From Streptomyces sp. F63 (GTDB lineage Bacteria > Actinomycetota > Actinomycetes > Streptomycetales > Streptomycetaceae): a stretch of 52,944 bases of DNA. Within the stretch, counting starts at the first letter, position 1. Each line of letters starts with the position of its first letter. This document shows positions 43,709 to 51,685 of the stretch, piece after piece. The position numbers were made by a program, and so were the translations under genes. The DNA is taken from the NCBI RefSeq assembly GCF_018070345.1, contig NZ_JAGPXX010000041.1, forward strand, positions 1 through 52,944, given 5' to 3'. Under the pieces are notes generated by a model, which had not been told where the DNA came from, ran no database searches, and worked only from the letters and a program-made list of their open reading frames with translations.

Positions 43709-45418
43709 GTGAGGACAGCGACACTGGGACCGGCCGAGCGCGCCGAGGCACTCGCCCGGATGGCCGAACACGAACTCGACATTCTGGTGGTGGGCGGGGG
43801 AGTGGTCGGCGCGGGCACCGCCCTGGACGCCGCCACCCGCGGTCTGTCGACCGGCCTCGTCGAGGGCCGGGACTGGGCCTCCGGCACCTCCAGCCGGTCC
43901 AGCAAACTCATCCACGGCGGACTGCGCTATCTGGAGATGCTCGACTTCGCGCTCGTCCGGGAGGCGCTGAAGGAACGCGGTCTGCTGCTGGAACGGCTCG
44001 CCCCGCACCTCGTCAGGCCGGTGCCGTTCCTCTACCCGCTGCGGCGCAAGGGCTTCGAACGCTGGTACGCCGGGATGGGCGTGGCGATGTACGACGCCAT
44101 GTCCGTCTCCTCCGGACACGGCCGCGGTCTGCCGGTGCACCGTCACCTCAGCCGGGGCCGGGCGCTCCGCGTGGCCCCCGCCCTCCGGAAGGAGTCCCTG
44201 GTCGGGGCGTTGCAGTACTACGACGCGCAAGTCGACGACGCCCGCTTCGTGGCCACCCTGGTCCGCACCGCCGCCGCCTACGGCGCCGACGTGGCCAACC
44301 GGGCCCGCGTCATCGGCTTCCTGCGCGAGGGCGAACGGGTGGTGGGCGCCCGGGTCCGGGACGTGGAGGCCGGCGGCGAGTACGAGATCCGGGCCCGCCA
44401 GGTGGTCAACGCGACCGGCGTCTGGACGGACGACACCCAGGGACTGATCGCGGAGCGCGGCCAGTTCAAGGTCCGCGCCTCCAAGGGCATCCACCTGGTG
44501 GTGCCGAAGGACCGCATCCACTCCACCACCGGCCTGATCCTGCGCACCGAGAAGAGCGTCCTCTTCGTCATCCCCTGGGGCCGGCACTGGATCGTCGGCA
44601 CCACCGACACCGACTGGGACCTGGACAAAGCCCATCCGGCCGCCTCCAGCGCCGACATCGACTACCTGCTGGAGCGGGTCAACTCCGTGCTGGCCGTGCC
44701 GCTCACACGGGACGACGTGGAGGGCGTCTACGCCGGGCTGCGACCGCTGCTGGCCGGTGAGTCGGACGCGACGAGCAAGCTGTCCCGGGAGCACACCGTC
44801 GCGCATCCGGTGCCGGGGCTGGTCGTCGTCGCCGGCGGCAAGTACACGACGTACCGGGTGATGGCCAAGGACGCCGTGGACGAGGCGGTGCACGGGCTGG
44901 ATCAGCGCGTCGCGGACTGCGTCACCGAGGACGTCCGGCTGGTGGGCGCCGAGGGCTACCGGGCGATGTGGAACGCGCGCAACCGGCTCGCGGCGCGCAC
45001 CGGCCTGCACGTCGTCCGCGTCGAACACCTGCTGGGCCGCTACGGCTCTCTGGCCGAGGAGGTCTTCCGGCTCGTCGAGGAGCAGCCGTCGCTGGGCGAA
45101 CCACTGGCCCGCGCCGACGACTACCTGCGCGCCGAGATCGTCTACGCCGCCTCCCACGAGGGCGCCCGGCACCTGGACGACGTGCTGACCCGCCGGACCC
45201 GCATCTCCATCGAGACCTTCGACCGCGGCACGCGCAGCGCCCGGGAGTGCGCCGAGCTGATGGCCCCGGTGCTCGGCTGGGACGAGGGCCAGATCGCCAA
45301 GGAGGTCGAGCACTACGAGAAGCGGGTGGAGGCCGAGCGGGAGTCGCAGCGGCAGCCCGACGACCAGACGGCGGACGCGGCCCGGCTGGGCGCACCGGAC
45401 ATCGTGCCGCTGAGCTGA
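43709..45418 (+). CDS. glpD: Glycerol-3-phosphate dehydrogenase (FAD)
   Basis: 569 residues. GlpD oxidises glycerol-3-phosphate to dihydroxyacetone phosphate and passes electrons to the quinone pool at the membrane. The FAD motif GGGVVGAGTALDAATRG is near residue 28-44; SSRSSKLIHGGLRYLE, NATGVWTDDTQ and IPWGRHWIVGTTDTDW follow, and GGKYTTYRVMAKDAVD near 375 is the family hallmark. The GTG start follows GGAGACAGCG. The last two codons and the stop lie inside a pentanucleotide repeat, so slippage could alter the C-terminus. Confidence 0.95.
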   Translation: MRTATLGPAERAEALARMAEHELDILVVGGGVVGAGTALDAATRGLSTGLVEGRDWASGTSSRSSKLIHGGLRYLEMLDFALVREALKERGLLLERLAPHLVRPVPFLYPLRRKGFERWYAGMGVAMYDAMSVSSGHGRGLPVHRHLSRGRALRVAPALRKESLVGALQYYDAQVDDARFVATLVRTAAAYGADVANRARVIGFLREGERVVGARVRDVEAGGEYEIRARQVVNATGVWTDDTQGLIAERGQFKVRASKGIHLVVPKDRIHSTTGLILRTEKSVLFVIPWGRHWIVGTTDTDWDLDKAHPAASSADIDYLLERVNSVLAVPLTRDDVEGVYAGLRPLLAGESDATSKLSREHTVAHPVPGLVVVAGGKYTTYRVMAKDAVDEAVHGLDQRVADCVTEDVRLVGAEGYRAMWNARNRLAARTGLHVVRVEHLLGRYGSLAEEVFRLVEEQPSLGEPLARADDYLRAEIVYAASHEGARHLDDVLTRRTRISIETFDRGTRSARECAELMAPVLGWDEGQIAKEVEHYEKRVEAERESQRQPDDQTADAARLGAPDIVPLS

Positions 45419-45500
45419 GCTGAGCTGAGCTGAGCTGAGCAGAGCCGAGCCGAGCTGAGCTGAGCAGAGCGGAGCAGAGCGGAGCCGAGCCGAGCAGAGT
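45411..45500. repeat. Eighteen-unit pentanucleotide array NGAGC
   Basis: Eighteen 5-bp units of NGAGC (last one AGAGT) run through the glpD stop codon. The first base varies in order T6, A, C2, T2, A, G, A, G, C2, A, while GAGC is constant in 17 units. Non-coding beyond the stop. Confidence 0.95.
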
Positions 45501-45763
45501 TCGGCGCCCGGCACCGCGGGTCACCCGCTCCGCCGGTCCACGGTCTCCCCCAGCGGTGGACGGGGCCTCCCCACGCCGCCGGACAGGGGCCCCTCAGTGC
45601 GCGGGAACGGCCGCCGTCCGCCCCGCCGCGCACACCCCCGAGCGGACAGGGCGGCCAGTCCTTACGAGAGAATGACGAGCCGCCGGCGACCCGCCGATTC
45701 GCCCGGCCCCGTCCGTAACTCCGGTTACGCATCAGCCCTGATGCAGCGCCAGAGGAGCGGTAC

Positions 45764-45925
45764 ATGACGACGATCATCTCGGGCACCGTGGCGTCTCCGC
45801 GCGGGACCGGCTCGGCGAGAAGCCGCCGGCCGGTGCTCCGGGCGGCAGCCGGGCCGCCGGCCTCCCCGGACCCGGGTGATGTCTTCCGCCGCCGGCCCGG
45901 GCACCGGCCCGGGCTCCGGCAGTGA
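45764..45925 (+). CDS. Putative small ORF with ribosome site (53 aa)
   Basis: The ATG follows a good ribosome site (AGAGGAGCGGTAC), and a short AT-richer stretch lies upstream (TTACGAGAGAATGACG). The product starts MTTIISGTVASPRGTG and is basic and Arg/Pro-rich. No domain is recognised. It lies 210 bp upstream of the DUF1996 gene and could be a leader or an independent small protein. Support is only the ribosome site and position. Confidence 0.35.
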   Translation: MTTIISGTVASPRGTGSARSRRPVLRAAAGPPASPDPGDVFRRRPGHRPGLRQ

Positions 45926-46135
45926 CCGGGGCCACGGGCCCCGTGCCGTCGCCGTGTCCTGAGCGGCGGCTGACCGGCCGGCGCCTCATGCGGCCGGCCC
46001 GTCACGGGAACGGCCCGAGCGGCCCGCCGCGCCGGGACCGCGTTCCCGGCCCCCGTGCCCCTGCCGTACCCCGGCGCCCCTGCCATCGGGTGCCGGCCCG
46101 CGACGCGCTGCACACGGAGATCTCGGAGGAGTCCC

Positions 46136-47587
46136 ATGCGACGCAACACCCGCAAACGATCGAAGACCGTACGCCGGGCGACCGCCGCCGCGGCGGCCCT
46201 GGCCATGGGGGCAGGCGGGCTGGTGGCGGCCAACGTGTACGCCTCGGCCGGTGAGAGCGGCTCCGGGGCGGAGCCGGAGGGGACCCGTCAGGTCCTGGCC
46301 TCCGGCGACGTCACCATCGCCTGCCCGGACGTCGGCGTTGAACTGCGCAACGTACCGGACCGGGTCAGGAAGGAGGTCGACAAGAACCTCGCGCTCCTGG
46401 ACCAGCAGGTCGCTGAGGCGTACCAGCGGCTGCGGAGCGAGTCCCGGGCCGTCCGGCAGCAGCGCGACTTCGCCGACAACGCGATCGTGGGCCCGCTCAC
46501 GGCGAAGCGGACGGCGGCCATCGACCGGATAGCGATCGCCATCGGCAGGGTGGCCGACCGCCCCCAGGGCCTCGAATCGCTCGCCGCCTGCACCCTGCGT
46601 GCCTCCGGCAACCAGGACGGCGGCGGTCAGGACGGCGGTGGAGAACAGGGCGGCGCCGGCGGTCAGGCCGGAAACGGCCCGGTCGCGGCGGACTTCGTGG
46701 ACATCACCACCGTCCAGCCCGCCCCGGACAAGCCCCGCACGGTGCGGGGCGGATCCCGCGGCACGTTCACCAGCTCGTGCGGAGTGAACGAGAACAAGCT
46801 GTACAACACCGACAACATCATCGTCGCGCCCGGCGTGTCCAACGGCGCCCATCACACCCACGACTACATCGGCAACCAGGCCAACGACGCCTTCGCCGAC
46901 GACCGGGACTTCGCCAACGGTGAGACGACGTGTGAGAACCCGGGCGACAAGTCCTCCTACTACTGGCCGGTCCTGCGCCTGCAGGACGGCACCGACGAGT
47001 TCGACGCGGACCAGCCGGGCGGCGGCGCCGAGGGCAACGTCGGCAGGATCCTCACCGCGAAGGAGGCGACCCTGGAGTTCGTGGGAAACCCGCGCAGCAA
47101 GGTCGTGGCGATGCCGAAGTTCCTGCGGATCATCACCGGCGACGCCAAAGCGTTCACCAACGGAACAGCCAACGCCAACGCCTCCTGGAGCTGCACCGGC
47201 TTCGAGGACCGGCAGCTGACGGACAAGTACCCGCTCTGCCCCGAAGGCAGTGACGTCGTCCGCACCTCCACCTTCCAGAGCTGCTGGGACGGCCGGAACA
47301 CCGACAGCGCCAACCACCGTTCGCACGTGGCGTTCACCGATCCCCGGACCGGTGCCTGCCCCAGCGGTTTCCAGGCCATACCGCAACTGGTGCAGCGCCT
47401 GGTCTACGACGTCGACGCCCCCAGCCTGAACGACAACGGGCGGTCCACCCCCTTCTTCGCCGTGGACGGCTTCCCGGAACAACTCCACAAGCCGGTCACC
47501 GACCACGGAGACTTCGTCAACGTCTTCGAGGAAGGCCTGATGGACACGATGGTCCGGTGCATCAACACCGGCCGCGGCTGCCGGTGA
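46136..47587 (+). CDS. Exported DUF1996-domain protein
   Basis: 483 residues; ATG after TCGGAGGAGTCCC. A basic N-terminus with a hydrophobic signal (RRATAAAAALAMGAGGLVAA) directs export. Residues about 50-140 form a charged helical, probably coiled-coil region (VRKEVDKNLALLDQQVAEAY). A Gly/Gln linker follows, then DUF1996 from about 180 to the end, with the conserved GAHHTHDYIGN, YYWPVLRL, CPEGSDVVRTSTFQSCWDG and SHVAF segments. DUF1996 is found in secreted proteins of actinobacteria and fungi; activity unknown. The Cys residues in the domain (CGVN, CTGF, CWDG, CPSG) probably form disulfides. Confidence 0.9.
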   Translation: MRRNTRKRSKTVRRATAAAAALAMGAGGLVAANVYASAGESGSGAEPEGTRQVLASGDVTIACPDVGVELRNVPDRVRKEVDKNLALLDQQVAEAYQRLRSESRAVRQQRDFADNAIVGPLTAKRTAAIDRIAIAIGRVADRPQGLESLAACTLRASGNQDGGGQDGGGEQGGAGGQAGNGPVAADFVDITTVQPAPDKPRTVRGGSRGTFTSSCGVNENKLYNTDNIIVAPGVSNGAHHTHDYIGNQANDAFADDRDFANGETTCENPGDKSSYYWPVLRLQDGTDEFDADQPGGGAEGNVGRILTAKEATLEFVGNPRSKVVAMPKFLRIITGDAKAFTNGTANANASWSCTGFEDRQLTDKYPLCPEGSDVVRTSTFQSCWDGRNTDSANHRSHVAFTDPRTGACPSGFQAIPQLVQRLVYDVDAPSLNDNGRSTPFFAVDGFPEQLHKPVTDHGDFVNVFEEGLMDTMVRCINTGRGCR

Positions 47588-47706
47588 CCCGCGGGCGTTG
47601 AACGCCCACCACCCGCAGCGGACCGGCCCTGCCCGGAGCGCCACACACCCGGGCGGGGCCGGTCCCCGCCCCACCGCGCGAGGCCGGACCCGCGCCGACG
47701 ACACGG

Positions 47707-47748
47707 CCCGGTCCGGGGGCCCCCGTCCGGCCGGGCCCCCGGACCGGG
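47707..47748. terminator. Bidirectional terminator hairpin
   Basis: A perfect 16-bp stem (CCCGGTCCGGGGGCCC / GGGCCCCCGGACCGGG) with a 10-nt loop sits between the convergent DUF1996 and serine hydrolase genes. Confidence 0.75.
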
Positions 47749-47803
47749 ACGGCACCGGCCTGCCGACCGGCGATGTGAGACGGCCCCGCCCGCGCCCCTC
47801 CCG

Positions 47804-48994
47804 TCATCCCCGGCGGCAGAACGCCGCGCTCAGCAGCCGCCGTTCGGCTCCGGGGTCGCCCACCTCGTCGGTGTTGACCCGGTAGCCGAGCACCCGCCGT
47901 CCGCCGGCCGTGGCGGTGATCCGGACGTAGGAGCCGCTGATGCTGCCGTTGTGCCCCCACACCGTCACCCCGCACGGCAGCCGCTCCGGGAAGAGCCCGT
48001 AGCCGTACCGGCCGTGGGTCACGGAGGTGTCCGTCATCCGCCGCAGCTCCGGGCCGGGCAGGAGTTCGCCCCGCAGCAGCGCGCGCAGGAAGCGGTCCAG
48101 ATCGCCGAGGGTGGAGACCATCTCGCCCGCGGCCCCGGCGGTCGACGGATTGAGCTCCGTCACGTCCACCAGCGCGCCGGAGCCGGAGCCGCCGGGCGCG
48201 GCCGCCGCCGAATAGGCCCGGCCGTGCGGGCGCGGCAGCCCGTGCCGGGTGCCGGGGAAGGAGGTGCCGCTGAGGCCCAGCGGCCGGATGATCCGGTCCT
48301 CGACCGCACGGGCGTACGGGCGGCCGGTGACCCGCTCCACGACAAGCCCCAGCAGGATGTAGTCCGTATTGGAGTAGCGGTAGCCGCTGCCGGGCGCGAA
48401 GTACGGCCGGTGCCGCAGCGCCGCGCGCACCAGCTCCCGGGGCGAGCGGGTGTCGAAGCGGTGCTTCCGGAAACCCCGGCCGAAGGACTCCTCCGCCAGC
48501 CGCGGATCGCGTACGTAGTCGAAGAGCCCGCTGGTGTGGGTGAGGAGTTGACGGAGAGTGACCCGCGTGCCGTCGTACCCCCGGCCGCGCACCAGGCCGG
48601 GCAGATGCTTCTCCACCGGGTCGGAGAGGCGCAGGACACCCTCGGCGCGCAGCTGGAGCACCACGGTGGCCACGAACACCTTGGTGACGCTGCCCGCGCG
48701 GAAGCGGTCGGCCCGTCCGATCGGCCGCGCGCTGCGCCGGTCGGCGACCCCCGCCGTGGCGAACCGGGCCCGGCCGCCCTCCCGGGTGTACGCGGCGGCG
48801 CCCGGGGCGCGGGCCGCGTCGGCCAGCCGCTCGACGGCCGCCGTCAGCCGGTCGGTACGCGCCATCTGACGCTTCGCCACCGCGTCGGCGCCGCCGTACG
48901 GCCCGGGCACCACCACGCACCCCGCCGCGAGGGCCGCGCACAGGGCCCCCGCCATCCCCGCCAGCAGGCGCGGGCGCATTCCGCCGACCGGCAC
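47804..48994 (-). CDS. Serine hydrolase (beta-lactamase / DD-carboxypeptidase fold) lipoprotein
   Basis: 396 residues from the GTG preceded by GGAGGGAGGCCGGGG; an ATG five codons later is the alternative. The signal ends in a lipobox (ALAAGC), so the protein is anchored outside the membrane. All three class C beta-lactamase-like motifs are present: SxxK in AGSVTKVFVA, YxN in YRYSNTDYILLG, and HxG in WGHNGSISGS. The mature enzyme may be a DD-peptidase or esterase acting on wall peptides. It is divergent from the kinase gene, which could sense the wall, but a link is only suggested by position. Confidence 0.9.
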   Translation of the reverse strand: MPVGGMRPRLLAGMAGALCAALAAGCVVVPGPYGGADAVAKRQMARTDRLTAAVERLADAARAPGAAAYTREGGRARFATAGVADRRSARPIGRADRFRAGSVTKVFVATVVLQLRAEGVLRLSDPVEKHLPGLVRGRGYDGTRVTLRQLLTHTSGLFDYVRDPRLAEESFGRGFRKHRFDTRSPRELVRAALRHRPYFAPGSGYRYSNTDYILLGLVVERVTGRPYARAVEDRIIRPLGLSGTSFPGTRHGLPRPHGRAYSAAAAPGGSGSGALVDVTELNPSTAGAAGEMVSTLGDLDRFLRALLRGELLPGPELRRMTDTSVTHGRYGYGLFPERLPCGVTVWGHNGSISGSYVRITATAGGRRVLGYRVNTDEVGDPGAERRLLSAAFCRRG

Positions 48995-49221
48995 CCCCGG
49001 CCTCCCTCCGGATCCCCTTGCGTGTACGCGCCCATGATGGCCTGCGGTGGTGCGCGGCCCGAGCGCGGGGCACGACGGGGCGGACCCGGGACATGGGCAT
49101 GGCGCGGCATGGGGGAGAATGGAGACTCTGCCGGGGCGGACCACCGCAGTTGCGACGACGGCGCGGTGCACCACTGCCAACTCGGCGCCAACGCCTGGCC
49201 ATCGCAGCGCTGAGGGGACAC

Positions 49222-51390
49222 ATGTCGGAGCCGGAGCAGACACAGGGCGCCACGGGACGGATCCTGGCCGGCCGCTACCGGCTGGGCGAGGTGCTGGGGC
49301 GGGGCGGCATGGGCACGGTCTGGCGCGCCGTCGACGAGACGCTGGGGCGTCAGGTCGCCGTCAAGGAGCTGCGTTTCCCGTCGTCCGTCGACGAGGACGA
49401 GAAGCGCCGGCTGATCACCCGCACCCTGCGCGAGGCGAAGGCCATCGCGCGGATCCGCGCCCAGGGCGGCATCACCGTCTACGACGTCGTCGACGAGGAC
49501 GACCGGCCCTGGATCGTCATGGAACTCATCGAGGGCTCCTCCCTCGCCGAGGTCATCCGCGACAAGGGCCGGCTCTCCCCGCGCCGGGCCGCCGAGGTGG
49601 GGCTCGCCGTCCTCGACGTGCTGCGCGCCGCGCACCGCGAGGGCATTCTGCACCGCGACGTGAAGCCGTCCAATGTGCTCATCTCCGGCGACGACAGCCG
49701 GGTGGTGCTGACCGACTTCGGCATCGCCCAGGTGGAGGGCGACCCGTCGGTCACGTCGACCGGCATGCTCGTCGGCGCGCCCTCGTACATCTCGCCCGAG
49801 CGGGCCCGCGGCCACAAGCCCGGCCCGCCCGCCGACCTCTGGTCGCTCGGCGGCCTGCTGTACGCCTGCGTGGAGGGCGTGCCGCCGTACGACAAGGGCA
49901 ACGGACTCGCCACGCTGACGGCCGTGATGACGGAGCCGGTTCCCCCGCCGGAGCACGCGGGGCCGCTGGCGGACGTCATCCACGGGCTGCTGGAGAAGGA
50001 CCCGGACCGGCGTCTCGACGACGCGGGCGCCCGGGCCCTGCTCACCAAGGTGCTCGCGGAGACGGAGGAGCCCCAGCGGGTCGCGAGGACCCGGACGATG
50101 GCGGCGCCCGGGGAGACCCCCGGCGCGCGGACGGCGAAGGCCGCCGGCGCGGGCGCGGCGGGTACCGCGGCGGCGGCCGCGGGCGCCGCCGCCGCGGGCA
50201 AGGGCAAGGGCAAGACCAAGGGCAACGGCAGCGCAGGCGGCAACGGGAGCGGAGGGACGCCGGAACCGTCGCGGGGCGGCGAGCCCGGAGCCGGCGCGGA
50301 CTCCTCCGCGGAGTCCGGGGCGGCCTCCCCGGCGGACTCCGCGCGGCCCCGGAACGGGCGCGGTGCCAAGGACGGGCGGGTGCGCGCCGCGCTGCGCTCG
50401 GCCCGGGCCGCCGCCGCTGCCGGAGCCGCTTCCCGGGCGGCCACGCCCGCGGAGCCGTCCGCCGCCGCCCGGGCCGGGACGTCCGGCTCGTCCTCACCGG
50501 CCACCGCCGGCCACGCCTCCCCGTCGGCGGCCACGGGCACCGGCACCCGGCGGCCCGTCACCGCCGCGCTCACGGACGTGGTGCCGAGACGGGTGCTGGC
50601 CCTCATCGCGGGGGTGGTGACCCTCGCCGTGCTCGGCGTGGTGCTGGCCTTCACCCTCGACCGTGACAACGGCGAACCGGCCGGCGGGACCAAGGACGAC
50701 AGGGCGGCCACCAGCGGCGCCGACGGCGGCAAGGACGACTCCGCGGACGCCGGCAAGAACGCCGGGGCGTCGGCCGAGCCCTCGGAAGACGCGCAGGACG
50801 GCGCGAGCGAGGGGAAGCCGGACGGCGAAGGCTCCGCCGGCAAGGACGGCGGGGAGGACGGCGAGAGCGGCAAGGACGGCGGCAAGGACGGCGGCAAGGA
50901 CGGCGGCAAGGATGCCGGAGACGCGGACAGGATCCCCGAGGGCTACAAGACCAGGACCGACGACCGCTTCCACTTCTCCATGGCGATGCCCGCGGACTGG
51001 AAGCTCACGCGGATAGCGGGCCAGAACTCCGGCGGCGAGTACAGCGAGTCCGGCGGAGTGCCGCGGATCCAGGTCGACTTCAGCTCCCAGCCGCGGGACG
51101 ACGCGGTCGCGGCCTGGCGTGCCCAGGAGCGGGCCTCGCGCGGATCGTTCCCCGGATACGCGTCACGGGGCATCAAGAGCGCGGAGTACCGCGACTATCC
51201 GACGGTCGCCGACTGGGAGTTCGAGTACGACCGGAGCGGTGAGCGGATGCGGGTGCTCAGCCGCGGCTTCAAGGTGGACGGCAGCCACGCCTACTCGATC
51301 ATGATCACGTGTCCGGCGGACGAGTGGGACGGCAAGGAGTGCAGCACGCTCCGCGAGACGGCCTTCCGGACGTTCAAGCCCACCGACTGA
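49222..51390 (+). CDS. Transmembrane Ser/Thr protein kinase (PknB-like)
   Basis: 722 residues; ATG after GAGGGGACAC. The kinase domain (about 18-270) is intact: GRGGMGTVW glycine loop, Lys48 in AVKEL, HRDVKPSN with Asp146 and TDFGIAQ with Asp165. A long Ala/Gly/Lys-rich linker follows; one transmembrane helix at about 455-475 (VLALIAGVVTLAVLGVVLAF). The outer part carries a GKDGG repeat and a final compact domain of about 145 residues (RIPEGYKTRTDDRFHFSMAM). No PASTA repeats are seen. A second kinase-like gene follows after 295 bp. The acidic/Gly stretch comes from a 12-bp repeat. Confidence 0.93.
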   Translation: MSEPEQTQGATGRILAGRYRLGEVLGRGGMGTVWRAVDETLGRQVAVKELRFPSSVDEDEKRRLITRTLREAKAIARIRAQGGITVYDVVDEDDRPWIVMELIEGSSLAEVIRDKGRLSPRRAAEVGLAVLDVLRAAHREGILHRDVKPSNVLISGDDSRVVLTDFGIAQVEGDPSVTSTGMLVGAPSYISPERARGHKPGPPADLWSLGGLLYACVEGVPPYDKGNGLATLTAVMTEPVPPPEHAGPLADVIHGLLEKDPDRRLDDAGARALLTKVLAETEEPQRVARTRTMAAPGETPGARTAKAAGAGAAGTAAAAAGAAAAGKGKGKTKGNGSAGGNGSGGTPEPSRGGEPGAGADSSAESGAASPADSARPRNGRGAKDGRVRAALRSARAAAAAGAASRAATPAEPSAAARAGTSGSSSPATAGHASPSAATGTGTRRPVTAALTDVVPRRVLALIAGVVTLAVLGVVLAFTLDRDNGEPAGGTKDDRAATSGADGGKDDSADAGKNAGASAEPSEDAQDGASEGKPDGEGSAGKDGGEDGESGKDGGKDGGKDGGKDAGDADRIPEGYKTRTDDRFHFSMAMPADWKLTRIAGQNSGGEYSESGGVPRIQVDFSSQPRDDAVAAWRAQERASRGSFPGYASRGIKSAEYRDYPTVADWEFEYDRSGERMRVLSRGFKVDGSHAYSIMITCPADEWDGKECSTLRETAFRTFKPTD

Positions 51391-51397
51391 GCGCTCC

Positions 51398-51475
51398 GGG
51401 GACGCCAGGGACGCCAGGGGCAGCAGGGACGCCAGGGGCAGCAGGGGCGCCAGAGGCGGCAGGGGCGGCGGGGGG
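51398..51475. repeat. GGGACGCCAG/GGGGCAGCAG repeat tract
   Basis: Imperfect 10-bp direct repeats lie directly after the kinase stop. The rest of 51476-51685 holds no gene with a ribosome site. Confidence 0.6.
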
Positions 51476-51685
51476 GTGCGCGAGGGCGGCGCGCGTACCC
51501 GCCCGGGCCGAGCCCCGGGCCCGTTCCGCGCCGGATGCGGAGACCGGTTGCGCCGTCCGCTCCGCACCGCCGCGCCGGGGCACGTATCGTGAAACGGTGC
51601 GGACGCTACGCAGCCGCAACGGGTCGGTGGGCGAACAGGGTTGACTGTTCCGGGTGGACGCGGAAAGCGCGCTTGGGGAGGCGTC

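Noticed and set aside
45764..46135. Extension of the DUF1996 protein upstream
   Set aside because: The ATG at 46136 has a strong ribosome site and is followed at once by a signal peptide; an upstream start would bury it.
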